A stretch of DNA of 64,000 bases from contig JASANE010001732.1 of NCBI GenBank assembly GCA_030248225.1, positions 1 through 64,000 of the forward strand, in the 5' to 3' direction. Every line of letters starts with the position of its first letter. Within the stretch, counting starts at the first letter, position 1. This document shows, piece after piece, positions 1-12,589 of this stretch. The translations under genes and the position numbers were made by a program. This DNA comes from Trileptium ribeirensis (Eukaryota > Nematoda > Enoplea > Enoplida > Thoracostomopsidae). The notes below the pieces were generated by a model, which had not been told where the DNA came from, made no database searches, and saw only the letters and a program-made list of their open reading frames with translations.

Positions 1-2450
1 ACGCTGCATAATGAGCGTGGAATGTTTAATTAGATTAATACAACTTTTCCAGTTGAACCTTCTGTTATCAGTTCAATCGGCGTTAATAAAATCGGCTGTT
101 AATAAATCCATGTTAGGAACAGTATAAAAATTATTGCGTGCAATATTTCTGAGCCGTATTTCTGGTCTTAGGTGACATCTTAACTAACACAGTTGCTCTG
201 TTCAGGATGAAGCATAGATAAGAAAAAGGAACAGAATCTAAAATTTCAACACTGTACTAAGTATTCTATGTACATCAAACAAATTACTTCAGCCTAGAAA
301 TAAATCATTGCGCAACTGAAATATAACATGTAAGAAATGTGGAATGTGAATACAATAAATCTGGGTAGAACATGGTGTCCGCGGAATTATAGCAAAATTT
401 TCCCATTCCCCTGATGAAACCGAAAAGTTAAGCTTTAATTTTTAACGAAAAGTTAGAAGCTTTTCTGGCATAAAACACACTCAAAATACAATAAAAGTAA
501 ACTTTAGATGTGATAATTTTTCAATTTCACACTTTTTCACATGAAGAATGGCATCTAACACTGAAAATTCCGAGAATACCGTGAAATATAAAAACGATTA
601 CAGAACTTAGAAAAACAGCTAAGGTATAATATTTGCAGATTCTCAACCAGAATGTGTTTATCCACAGAAAAGCCATCTTCGACAAGTGCATTGCCCACAC
701 AAGAATAGTAGCAACATCTGCACAACAGTCCAAAGGTCAGTATATTCGTTTTGTCACTCAATACTGAATTATAAAATTTATCTAAGCGAGAAGAGTTTGA
801 GAATTCGCACGCCTCTGTTTTAAACTGCTGAGATGCAAGCAACACTTCGTATTGTTTGCTAGCGTTAGTACCGGAGATTGGCCTGCAATAGTTCTTTCAG
901 CGTATGCTTTAACCGTTTCAACCTTCCCTGGCGTGCGGATGCCAAGATATAACTATATGTATTCCTGAAATCTATTTAACTTCGGGTAGCTATAGGTACT
1001 GGAAATAATGCTCACAAATTCAGTAGTGGCGTAATAGTAAAGTGTAAATTCCCAAATTTTATACAATGTAATTTTGCAACAAGGGGCTTTTTATCTATGG
1101 GTCCAGTACTAAACTAATTGAAACAATCGTGTTTCGCTCCCCAAAGTTACACCTTTTATGGAATTTTAGCATTTTTTCTAGGGGCAGGGGCGTACCCAGA
1201 AACTTCCACATGAGAGGGGCATGTGGTTCTCTAGGTGGGGTACAACTTAACCACACCAGGCGTACACGTACACCATGCTTCGCTATCCTGTCATCTTCCA
1301 CAGAGGAAACTCGTGGTAGCACGAAGCGCACGGGCCCCCGCACGACCCTTGGCTAAAGACCTGCCTAGGGCGCAGATTGGTTATAACTACACACTCTACG
1401 CATAGTTTTCGTTAAGTTACATTGTTGTGTTGCCATTAAAGCATTAAATAATATACAACTTGTCAAATAATTGATTTTTACCGCAATATGTAAAGCGATT
1501 TTTTTGTATTTGTATTCATGTAAATTTAGTTAACAATATTATTAAACGATTTATGTGTTAAATACATTCACATGGATGAAGACCTACGGTTGCTTGGAAA
1601 AAAGGGAAAGTCTTCGGCCTCTACCAGGAATCAATCGGCTAACTCGGGGGATGCCGATAAAAAAATAAATTTTAGATTTTTTGGGACTTAAATTTTTCTT
1701 AGTATTTGCGAATTTTCTCTCGATGTTTGAAAAAAATTATCCCGCGCCTATAGCGCTTGGGTCGATCATGGAGAGCTTCAGCGGGATCAGACAACCTTCC
1801 GAACGGGGAAGATCGACGACGTGACGGGGATGTCCAACGTCCCGTCCCCCTGAGTTAACCGATCCCCCTGAAGCTTCAGCATGTATGATCTAATTGCATA
1901 GTGTTATGTATCTGCGAAGCAATATGATTTGATACAGCGTACCATCATACTCTGACCCAGTGATCGCGAAAACAGTATATATTGGTCTAGAAAATATATT
2001 TTCATATAATGTCACATTTTGTTATTATAAACCGTTGGTACTAAAACCAAAATTTTATATTTGCTTTAGTGATGTTGAATATTATTAATCGCGAACTATT
2101 TCGTGGTAGAAGATAGCAGCGGTACGCGAACTATTTAGTGGAAAGAGATAGCACCCGTTCGCGAACAGCCATATATAATTTACCACCTCTACGAGCGAGA
2201 ATTATGTTTCAGACCATGAAGCTAACTAGGTCGTTGGATTTCAAGAACGTCGACTATCGCTGCTTTACTCTTTCGGCGTGTTATTTAACCATTTTGCTAC
2301 GAATTAACAAAATTAAACTTTTAGTTCGACTACAAAATTGCATTTTGCAACACGAAATCGAAACCTGACCAAGTATCGTTAGCAAAAATCGATGGCAAAA
2401 CCGCAGTATGTATCATAACAATGGATTGCGGTTACCCATCGCTTTTTACA
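1..2450. other. No gene seen; short repeats only
   Basis: No open frame here resembles a known protein. Visible items are a CAGGGGCGTACCCAG stretch at 1186-1200 resembling the TIR of small DNA transposons, an imperfect inverted repeat at about 1765-1885 (GAGCTTCAGCGGGATC against GATCCCCCTGAAGCTTC) with a GC-rich centre, and a 35-bp tandem repeat at 2091-2166. Confidence 0.4.
2091..2166. repeat. 35-bp tandem repeat, 2.2 copies
   Basis: GCGAAC starts at 2091, 2126 and 2161, exactly 35 bp apart. The two full units share GCGAACTATTT, GTGG and AGATAGCA with scattered differences. No function is apparent. Confidence 0.75.
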
Positions 2451-2590
2451 AAATAGGATTATGACTGTGCGCATTTTAAATTTACTGATGAATAATTCAT
2501 GTCATGTGTTGGCATCACTGGTATCGGTATCGTCCGTGGTTGCGCGATTTGTTGCTGTTGTGGTTGACGTACTTGAATCTATAGATTGCT

Positions 2591-3399
2591 CTACCGTTGT
2601 GGGCGCCATCTTTGCTGTCTCGTTTGCAACGTTTGTTGGTCTATGGTCGCTCTCGTTTGGTTTGAACTCGGTTGACTCGACTGTATTTCTCTATACCTTG
2701 GCCGTTGCTCAATGCTTTGTAATCCTTGGGTCATTTGTTGATCTAAGTTCTCAACTGCTTCGGGCTCTCTGTTAACGTTGCAAAGGTCTTTTATTTTGCC
2801 GCGCACAGACGATTTCGGCTTTCGTTCTTCAATCGTGTGATCAACGCGGACTTAAGGACCTCTTCAACAAATGACTCGGGTATTCTTTTCACGGTTAGGT
2901 GTCGTGCTGCGTACACCCGCAAGCCATCTACGACATCTTTGCCCGTTCCCGTTTGCCGTAAACTTTGTAGCTTGTTCATGTGATTCGTCCACGTCTTTGG
3001 CAAGTCAAATCTTTCTTTGAATTTGTTAACCAGTTCGCTCTAGTTACTAAGTTCTTTAGTCTTTTCGAGTGTCAGCACTTCCAAACATTCTTCCGCCTTT
3101 CCTCGCATTTTTGCTTTCAGGACTCGGAGGTTCTCTTGTTCATCGTCAATTCTATCTTGAGCCTCACGAGTTTTTTTTGCAAAATTTTTCAAAAGCTGCT
3201 ATCGCCATTGTACGGTTGTAGGTTGCGGACTTCGTTCTCCATTTTGATCATAATTGCTTGGCCGATTGAATTGTGTTGCATTCGTTGCTTGTAGGATTGC
3301 CTTAGCCGCCACCTTTATCAGTGCTTCGACCAACTGTTGGTTCATCACCATTAAATTGTTTTGTTGGCTTTAGTTATCATTTTGGTTCGTTGTCGCCAT
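2591..3399 (-). pseudogene. Broken retroelement gag gene
   Basis: The minus-strand frame from an ATG at 3399 reads MATTNQND and continues through a Gln-rich leader, a stretch ending near QPTTVQW, then a helical gag-like core with TREAQDRIDDEQENLR, LKAKMRGKAEECLEVL, a VNKFKERFDLPKTWTNHMNKLQSLRQ block and AARHLTVKRIPES. The order and spacing match Retrotrans_gag-type capsid proteins (a Trp/Leu-rich core, then an F...RF, then L..L.Q). The gene is not intact: an in-frame TAA soon after the start, a TAG near 3204, a TAG near 3041 where Trp is expected, and a frame change near 2800 before a Gln/Arg-rich tail. No zinc knuckle or pol segment is recognised downstream. The LTRs were not located. Confidence 0.55.
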
Positions 3400-3719
3400 T
3401 GCTAATTGCGGTTGATGAAGTTAACATATGTACGGTGTCACTGTTGCTAACGGTGCTCCAGGGTTGATGACCGAATTGTTTCCAATAATCGGTATTTGGT
3501 TGTAATGCGGGCCTACCGGAGCTGTGTCTTAGTATCCGTATACTTCGTTCTGTGTTGCACCGGTTGCTGTTCTTGGGTTTTGGCTCCCAGAGCTAGTTGT
3601 TTGGGGCGCATCGCAATTCGTTACTACGTATTGGGCTTGCGTTTGATTGTACGTGTTCGCTATTTGGGTTGCACCGAACTTTGCTATTGTATGCCATATT
3701 TGTGGCTGATCCGATGCGT

Positions 3720-5350
3720 TCACCATTTGACTTACATCGGTTCTTTCTGTATTTGCACAGAATTGTCCTTGATTTACACCAAATCAATTTGGTTTGCATT
3801 GCATTGCTCTCAATTTGCATCGCATTGTATTGGATTCGTACCAATTCGTTCTATATTTGCTTCGAATTGATCATAATTTGTACCAATTTGATCGAAGTTT
3901 GCGTTAGATCGCGTTTGGTTTATACCGAATCCATGGCCGTTTGTATTAAATTGATCACCGTTTGAATTGAATCGCACTTGGGTTATATCGATTCGTTTTT
4001 GCTAACGCCGAATTGATCGTAATTTGTATTGCACTGATCTCGATTTGGGTTGAATCATATTTGGTTTGTATCGATTTGTTCCTTGTGCGTATCGAATTGA
4101 TTCCGAGTTGCTCGTAATTTGCACTGTATTGATCTTGGTTTACGTTGGATTGTGTTCGATTTAAGCCAATTCGTTCTTTATTTGAATTGACTAGTTCTTG
4201 ACTTAGATTTGGTCCGCATTTGTTTGCTTTTGGTTTGGACCAATTTAATCACCGTTTGCATTAAATCTGTTTTGGTTTGTATTTAATTGCGTTTGATATT
4301 CACCGACTGTTTCCAAATTTACACCGCTTCGATCTTGGTTTGCGCCGAATTGGTCTCGGTTTGTATTGAGTCGCGTTTGATTTATGACGGTTCTTTCTTT
4401 GTTAGCACCGAACGGTACGTACTTTTCATCGATGTGATCTCGGCTTGCGTTATATAGCATTTGGTTTGCATGTATTTTATTGTGATTTACACCGAATTGT
4501 TCGTAATTTGTGTCGAATTGATCACCGTTTGCATTAAATAGTATTTGGTTTGCATAGGTTCTTTATTGTTTGCACCGAATCGATCGTAATTTGCTCCAAA
4601 TTGATTGCAGATGCATCGGCTTAGGTTATATCGGATTTGATTTGCACCGTTTTGATCGTGGCTTGCACAGTATTGATCTCGGTTTGTATTCAATCGCCTT
4701 TGGTTTGCACCGATTTGCCTTTGATCTACACCGAATTGGCTATAATATGCATCGAATTGGTCTCGCCTTGCATTGTATTGATCTCGCTTTGTATCAAATT
4801 GGTCTCCGTTTGTATCAATTTGATCTCGATTGTTGTTGACTTGGTATCGGTTTGCATTGAATTGCATTTGGTTTGTATCGAATTGTATTAGGTTCGCAGC
4901 GATTTCGTTTTGATTTGCCCCGATTCCATTTTGATTTGCACAGATTTGGATTTAATTCACATTCAATTATACTTGATTTGCACCGAATTGATCACCGTTT
5001 GTATGGAATTGATCTCGGTTTATATTGAATCGCGTTTGATTTATGGCGGTTCTTTCTTTGTTTGCACCGAATTGTTTGTACTTCGCATCGTATTGATCTC
5101 GTTTTGCACTACATTGCGTTTGGTTGGCACCCGGTTCGGTTTCATTTGCACTGATTTGCTTGGGTTTGCGCTTGGGTCTGTGCCGATTTGGTTTTGATTT
5201 GTATATACCCATTTGATCGTCATTTATAGCAATTTTATCACAGTTAGGGTTTAATCGCGTTTGGGTTGCATCGATTTAATTTCCATTTGCACCGAGTCAT
5301 GTTTGGTTTTCCTGGAATCTGCCCTTGTTTGCGCCGATTTGGGCTTGATT
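3720..5350 (-). repeat. 21-bp tandem repeat field coding a 7-residue motif
   Basis: On the plus strand, units of the kind TTGATCTCGGTTTGCACCGAA recur, strongly diverged but keeping a 21-bp beat. On the minus strand they translate as repeated heptads such as NTNRDQF, GANQDRS, NANGDQI and IGTNYDQF. Stops and frame changes interrupt the reading frame several times, yet the heptad resumes in a new frame each time. It lies immediately upstream (5') of the gag start at 3399. It may be an N-terminal or separate repeat ORF of the same element, or an expanded leader. Function unknown. Confidence 0.7.
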
Positions 5351-5639
5351 TACACCGATTGCTCGTTTGCGTTTATTGCTCGTGCTCGGCTGCTATTGCT
5401 TTTTTCTTTTTGATTCGGTAACGCTTGAATCAATTTTTTGGATTGTATCTCCCAATTCGTTCGTTATACTCAGGTTTGTCGTTGTTTCTTGAGAATTTTC
5501 ACTTGGCGATAGCTCGACATTCTTTGGGTTTGTTGTCGATTCTTTATATTCTATTACCACTCAAACTTTGGAGTATTTTAATACTTTTTTAAATTTAGGG
5601 CAGGCTAGCGTAAAACGTCCTGATTATAGAGATATTAAT

Positions 5640-8600
5640 TCATATTACAATATAAATAATTTTCATTTTGGCTTATGCCTTATTTAGGACAAGGGCTTAA
5701 ATTTTGATTTTCAAAAAACTCTGACCACTTTTATTTCATTACAACGTTTCCTCACTTTTACACAACATCGTGGTCAGCATGTTATATTTTTTGTTGGAAT
5801 GGGTGTGTTTCGTAATATTTTATCACGGCTATCGGTTCTTGAAGTGGGGACGGGATTCGTCATCGAAGATGTAGCGTTTGTGGTGTGGCCAGTAGTATGC
5901 CGGTGGGGAGTTCTATGGCTCTTGTTTCAGCGTTAGCTTATTCCTTGCAATACTGTGAAGCGACTAAGCAATGCGCGAGACTATCTGTACTCACTACCGG
6001 ATAAGCCAATTGTCCACAAAAGCTGGCCATGAAAATGTTTATTATGAAAATGTTTATTACAAAGTTAGTGAACACAAATGCGTAAATTTTTTTATAGTGA
6101 GGCACGTTATTTTGTACCGAAGTTTAGCTCACACCTGGTGCTTTTTCCACAGATATTAGCTCTACTCTTGATCACGTTTTAGCCACTCAATATTTCTATT
6201 CTTTTGGCTCCAAATTATCTATTTTCTATTTGTTAAGGTTTAGGTATCGCTAATTCTATTAATTCACTTTATAGGTTTACACCATTCGCCCCCGGACGGC
6301 TGACGAAGGTGCGAGAATCTAAATACCTCAACCTAGGTCTTAGAATTACGCTAAAAACCGATTTTTTTAATCCGCAGCCTCCGGACGGCTACCCACGGCT
6401 TGAACTTCGATGATAGCTATTAAGAGTTGGATTAGTTACTACTTTGATTACAGCTATTGTGAGTTCATACAGCAGACCCCAGGCTGGCCATTGCAAGGTT
6501 ATTTAATTACCTGACCTAATTTCCTTAGAATTATCGCTAATACGGCGGTTACGTAAATGTACCTGTCTCGGATGGCTAACGCGATGCGCTATTATTAAAA
6601 ACTGTGGAGTAGTGGCAAGCTATTATCTAGTTATCTTCTCAAGATCTTTGGCCCAAGGACGGCTGGCCAAAGTGGTATTAGGAAAGGTTCAAGTATCTAG
6701 AGGGAATTCCGAAACTTCATTTCTTACTCACCCGGAGAATATTTTAAAAGATCCAAAGGGGTAGGGTTGGATGGTATTTGTGTTATGACGGCTATCGGAT
6801 ATTAAATTGGGAAGGGATTCGTCACCGAAGGTTTGTGGCGTCTGAGGTGTGGCCAGTAGGGTTCCGGCGGAGATAGTGATTGTGGCCGTCTTTATTCTTT
6901 GCGCACCTATTTCCGAGTGCCTCAATTTGATTCGCGTGCGGCGTGTCGAATTCCATTTGCTCTGAATACTCCTCTAACATAAAGCCAATAAAGACCGGAT
7001 GTTTATTCAAAGTTAATATTAGTAAACCCAATACTGTTCGTAGACACCGCGCTAGCTTTAGCCACGGCAAGTATATATTACTGTTCGCGCTACCTATACA
7101 CCTCAGTTGTCCAATATCTAAGGCACCTGCTTTTTGATAACACCGTAGAATTCAATTCTTAATCAAGCCTTGCTTTCCAACTTTACTAAACTCATGTTTT
7201 GAGCCCAAAATTCTATTTACTTGTGTGTCTATGTTATGATTAGGTTAACGCTTAATTACAATTTGGTCCTCTTGTGAGGTTTGTACGTAAATTACAATTT
7301 GGTCCTCTTGTGAGGTTTGTACGTAGCCTTCAGGACGGCTATGCCCGTACGTTTATTTGAACAACTAAACCTCGTCCTTAGATTTACACTAATTTCCTTA
7401 AAGCCAACAGTATCCGGACGGTTTACTGAAAGATATTGATACTCTATTACTTTTCCCTCGTGGGTTTGTTTATTTGATTACCTTATCCTAGGGTCTTAGA
7501 ATTAGGCTAATTACATGCCGTTAAATTAATGTTCCCTCTTCCGAACGGCTAGCCAGCCCGCTATAACTAGATAGTAGTGGCAACTACTCTCCAGTTCCCC
7601 ACAATTCCCTTCAGCCAGTTGGCCGGATCAACCTTCCGCGTCGAACTGCCCCCGATTAATTACGTTGGTGTCCCATGCCACGAACTCTTCCTTGGTATAC
7701 TCACACACTTCCTCCATATTAACTCTGCGGGTGTTTCTCAGCTACCGATTATGTACTTTGGAACTCTAAAGAGGGCCGTTATTGTTTGACGTAACTCTCG
7801 TGGTCAACTCGGATTTTACATGGGAAGGATAATAAGAATAATATAAATTACTATAGTAATAAGTTCCTATTTCTGAAGTTAATCCGCAACTCAACGTTAA
7901 TTTTGGCCAAGCTAACCAATTAAGAATCCAAGCAAATAATCCGTATTTCTTTTCCAAAGCAATTCAGTATCAGATAATCATACGCCCAAAATTCATAAAC
8001 CATGAGCAAAACAATTGAAAAATGATTGAGCACCAATTAAGTCGGAAACTAGTCGTAGAACTCCTGGATATTCGTTATAAAATTCAAACACCGTATTAAG
8101 TGCCTAGCTAGATAATCGCATTCGCGAAGATTTGTATATAAGACAAAAAATAATACAACAAATTTGCTCCCTTGTAACCTATAACAACTCCTAGGCTACA
8201 GTGAAGTTAAAAACATAAGCTGTGTATTATGCAGGATAATAATTATCGCTAATCGTAGCGCGCTGCTGAACCCGACCTCGTCGTGATCTAAACTGAATTA
8301 AACTAAAAGAATCAAAGCTAACATATGGTAGCTATTAAAAAATGCTAATTATGCAAGGCTAATTAATTTAAAGGAAACGACAACAGCAAAAGAAAAGGCA
8401 AATCCCAGGACGAAAAAAGGAGGGATGGATATAATAAATGATTTGGTGTCCAACCCAACGTTTTTAGGAACTTTGTAGATTTTGGAACGGGTTTGGACCG
8501 GAAACCCCCCTGATAGCCTGGTAAAACCCACAATTGACAATATCTACAGAAAAATTGACGTAACCATGTGAGACTAATTAGCTATGTTATTATATAACAA

Positions 8601-8900
8601 TTACAAAAATAGAATCGCACCAGAAAAAGGTGGGTTATAAAGGCATACCGCTCCCACAATTGAGACAATCGTGGAAATATTAGCTGATAGGGTTATAATA
8701 AATTGACTGTCAACGATCGATCCCCTCTGTTTTTTGTCGACCCCCTCCACTTCAACATCTTCAACTATAGTTGCTAGTGAGCTATTTTATTATTAATGGA
8801 CTCTGACAAAAAAACTCTGGGCTCTTTCCACAGGGCCGCACCCGAGCGCGTCGCAAGCTCTCAGTAAAGGGACCTAGCAAAATGTGGGGCCGTTTATTAC
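5640..8900. mobile_element. Diverged dispersed repeat with CCGGACGGCT minisatellite
   Basis: The motif CCGGACGGCT or a close variant recurs at about 6291, 6381, 6567, 6656, 6787, 7331, 7413 and 7541, each followed by related sequence (CCCGTACGTTTATTTGA, then a TCTTAGAATTA block). About 90 bp at 5822-5912 recur at 6786-6880 (CACGGCTATCGG, GGGATTCGTCA, GTGTGGCCAGTAG). The same motifs recur reversed at 54.5-58.9 kb, including an AACATATGGTAGCTATTAA stretch and a GTTTTACCAGGCTATC / GGGTTTCCGGTCCAAACCCG stretch. The order is also reversed, so both are diverged copies of one multi-kilobase repeat. No coding capacity is recognised in this copy. Confidence 0.6.
7254..7325. repeat. 36-bp perfect tandem duplication
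   Basis: AATTACAATTTGGTCCTCTT and the following bases to GTACGTA occur twice back to back, at 7254-7289 and 7290-7325, with no differences seen. It lies inside the CCGGACGGCT repeat region. Confidence 0.9.
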
Positions 8901-10440
8901 CATTTTTTACCATTGGGTGTATGCTCCAGGTCCATGTAGGCATTCAATTGGAAAATACAATTTTCCGTTTGGGAGCCACCAACAGTAGCCCGCGTAGGTC
9001 CTACCTAAGATTAAAGGTTACACAATTTGGATACAGTCTGGTAAAAGCCAATTTACAACTTTAAGTTCTGCTTTTTTATTTAGTTTATTTGTGGGATTTT
9101 ATTTGTTCGCAAACCAGGTAATGTGTATTCCGTATGGATGCTCTTTGAGTTTGCTGCCCGTATTATTGAACTAAAACAACATGTAAACCATAAACACATA
9201 CAACCAAGAAAACAGATACTTACGTTATAACAGGATCTACTCGTATTGCTCCGATTGCAGTGATTTACAGGGAGATTGCATACGCTTACTTGGTCACTGA
9301 TTGACGGAAACTGAAGCCCCAATGCATGGTGCATGCACTTAAATAAACCTTTGACGCTTAATTCTAGGAACGCCGCTAAACCTGGTTCTAAAATGTCTCT
9401 AACCCGTTAGATTTTAATATAATGGCTGCCAACCGGGTTATGAATTCTTAGAATTGTGAAATTCGCTCTCCAACATAATTCTTAGTGTTTGCGTTAGAGA
9501 AACCACTTTTTATAAAATGCGCGAAATCCCTAACTCATAACAATTTTTGGAAAATCCAACAGAAATACACCTACATTTCCGCTAATCTAACTGCAATATC
9601 GAGTGAAATGTGTCGTTTATAACATACATAGGCGAGGTTTGAAATCCCAGGGTCGGGTAACAGGTGCGCAGGGGTGTATCGTCGCCTGCGAGTGGGCGAT
9701 CAATGTATCGGCGCAAGGGGGAAATAAAGGCAGTCAGAGGGAAGACTATTTTTAAATTTTTTGGAACTAAAATTGTAAAATTTCTTGGCACTTATTTTTC
9801 CAATCTTCCCCTACATTTTTGCAATGTTTCCCCCAATATTTCAGAATTTCACGAAGTCTTTGCTCGTTGTTGCCCGAGTTTTTCTTATTTTTGTCAAAAT
9901 TGTCTGCTCGTCTTCGCGCGGGAGAGCGGGAGCACGTACATTGGGGTTTGAGGGCTTCGAATGGATCACGTTGCCTCCCAGTCGGTGTCGGAAAGGCTCC
10001 AAAGGGACTTGGAGCGTCAGGAGATAATCCCGTGCGATTAGCGAAATTTCCCATCAGTAAAGAAATTATACACCATTTAAGGTGGTTTTTTTATTCTATC
10101 ATTGTAGTTTTCAAATTTTTCAACCGTTTCCGTATCCTTTTGTTTTGCTCAATGTTCGTGTGACAAATAAATCATTTTAAAACATGGCCGTCAGAAATTT
10201 CCAAACAAATTAGTTTATAGTGTACCCAGGACCATGATCACATGCCAGGGTTGGGCACCGGAAAAAAAACCACCGGCAAAATGGTTTTATCCGTTTTTCC
10301 TACCACCCCGGAAAAAATGAAAAAAAGCTATTTGAGGATTTTGGAATCGAAAATAGTCGGAAAACCGTTATGCAACAAAATGCGACCGTGAGCAGTCTTT
10401 ACATTTCAAGCTTATGATTTAATGGTAGAAATGGTATAAA
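8900..10440. other. No host gene seen; transposon edge at 10246
   Basis: The overlapping open frames near 9664-10163 on both strands match nothing recognised and look like chance frames in repeat DNA. At 10246 CAGGGTTGGGCACCGG begins, a sequence typical of hAT terminal inverted repeats, followed by CACCGG and CCGGAAAAA-rich subterminal DNA to about 10330. No matching reversed end was found in the window. Confidence 0.35.
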
Positions 10441-11221
10441 TATGTCTTCCAAGCATCCACTAAATTTATAATCTTAGCATAAGCAAAGCTTGCTTCCTCT
10501 ACCATATCAGTGTTTTTGTTTACTTCCAGCATCACGATTCACTCGACGGACAACTTGCGTCCGGCGAAGTCATATCTTCTCGGCTTGACTTCCGATGCAT
10601 GTCGATCAGCGTCGTGCTGTAGAATTTGCTAACTGAATAAAATGCATCGTGTTAATGTGCGATTGGTTGTCTTCGAATACAACGATGTCTACAGCAATGT
10701 TCATGAATTTCAACATCTTTAAATATCAACAGTAACAATGTTTATGGCTTAATTATTACTTCTTCACCACCACCGGTCCACAACTCTGAAATCAAGTTGG
10801 AAGTATGTCACCTTTACCACTTTAAGTCCATGTCTTTATCGCGTCATCTACTACACGGTCTGCCGTGATCGATAACAGAACTGCCTTCGATGCCTCATCA
10901 TCTCGATCGAGTGTACCCGGTGATCGCGGTCTCAGAAGTGATCCGTCGTCCACTCATGACGGTTTAAGAACTTTACAATTTCTCTAAGACAGGAGAAATT
11001 CTGTGGAGCAACCAGCAGAATACAGTTACGAGTGAACTATCATTGTATGCAATATGCCTTCCAAGTAGCGGTCGGTTGTCCTACGAAGCGCCATCTGGCC
11101 ATTCCGCACCAGGTTACAGGGTTACATCAATATAGCTACGACAACGGTGATTGAAGGAAACATGACATCATTTGCCATAAAGGAAACATGATAACAATGC
11201 CAACGCTTCATACACGATATT

Positions 11222-12081
11222 ATGGAATGGGCGAGAAAAATTAGCAGTGCCATTTCCGCGATTTCCGAAAAGGGTCGACAATGGCAATCCCAAATTTTTG
11301 ATCTAGCGGACGACAGTGCCACCGCAGAGGAAAATATTTATCATACTACAGCGCTAGCAGTTTGCACTGGGTACTTAACCGTTGTGGAAACCGCTAAAGA
11401 ATTATTGTGCACGCTTGATGGCAAGCTGTCTGAAGCTAATCGGAATTTCATGACCATGACTACCGCAGCGAATTTGACATCGTCCTCTCCAACCAGCCTG
11501 CCGTCCTCGAAACCAGAGACAGTTAAGTTACCAAAATTATCTCTTCCGAAATTTGATGGCAATTATCTAGAGTGCTCAAATTTCTGGAGCATATTCTTAA
11601 CAAGCGTCCATAATTACAGCATTAGTTGTGCGGAAAAATTCGTCTATCTCCGAGGACAACTCACCGGCGTTGCGCTACACGCCATCGATGGTATCGTCGT
11701 AAACGATGCAAATTACGACGAAGCAATTTAGATTCTTCAAGATCGATTTCAGTTACCGCCAGCTCAAATTGCTGGTACTTTATACAGCCAACTTAACGGT
11801 TACCAACGGCAAGAAACTCGGTTTTGCGTTTATAAACAACTTTCGACGCGTGTGAGAAAATCTTTCGTCAGCTACACGCGGCTGGCGAAGATACGGACAC
11901 GAATCACGCCTTGGTATTAAACCTCCTGAGCAAGTTTTCCAGCAACGTTATAGAAGGTATCATACGACACCGAAAGGTTGGCAGCCAATCAAAGTTGAGC
12001 GAAACCCGGATGGCATTTCATCCCCAATTCAGACAAACAGAAGATTTATCAGGAATTTTAGAGGATCTCCGCCCCTTCGAA
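11222..12081 (+). pseudogene. BEL/Pao gag (DUF1759), broken
   Basis: Open from 11222 to a TAG at 11729. The core KLPKLSLPKFDGNYLECSNF, followed by FVYLRGQLTGVALHAIDGI, is the signature of the DUF1759 gag domain of BEL/Pao elements. The frame continues past the TAG (ILQDRFQLPPAQIAGTLY), so the stop replaces a sense codon. Near 11905 the frame shifts to the segment LLSKFSSNVIEGII, which carries on to about 12081, where a foreign 483-bp insertion begins. In many family members the next residue after NYLE is Trp; here it is Cys. Confidence 0.85.
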
Positions 12082-12092
12082 ATAGTACTGAA

Positions 12093-12575
12093 TAGAATAG
12101 CTTAGCTAGGCTATGCATTTGTCATCGAGTGTCGAGCCGGACTGTGCTTTTGTCACGAGGCGTTCAGCTGAACCCTATAACTTAAGCCTGTGGCTATTTA
12201 GTGCGCGAACATCACGTTTTACTATACGTATCTAAATAATGCAACAAAAGCGGCAAACAGTTTAAAACGTTAATTGTATATATTAAAAACAGATATATAG
12301 CTTAGAATTTAGTGTAAAAATACTATAGAAAAAATGCTATTACACTAAGCACAATACTAAATAAAATTTCACATTTGACAGTTCAGCCAGACGGTCCGTT
12401 TGTCACGCAGAGCCTAGCTAAGCTCCCTGTTTGTCACATTAAGACTAGCTAAGCTACAAAAATGTACCTTAGTAGTCCAACTAAGCCATAGTTCACGCGA
12501 ACTAGTTGAGTTGGACGCGTGACATAATTTGGGCCTGGCGCACGCATCTTATCGCAAATGATGCATAAGACAGAG
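12093..12575. mobile_element. 483-bp insertion with 11-bp target site duplication
   Basis: ATAGTACTGAA occurs at 12082-12092 and again at 12576-12586. Joining across it restores a plausible gag reading (FEIVL, then KKTGRN). The inserted DNA has no recognisable terminal inverted repeats, poly(A) or tRNA promoter boxes. It contains repeated AGCTTAGCTAGGCT / AGCCTAGCTAAGCT-type motifs and TTTGTCAC motifs. The class is unknown; an 11-bp duplication fits a LINE-mobilised or solo element better than hAT or Tc1. Confidence 0.65.
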
Positions 12576-12589
12576 ATAGTACTGAAAAA

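Noticed and set aside
9664..10163. Overlapping open frames on both strands
   Set aside because: No domain, no splice context, and they abut a transposon end; treated as chance frames.
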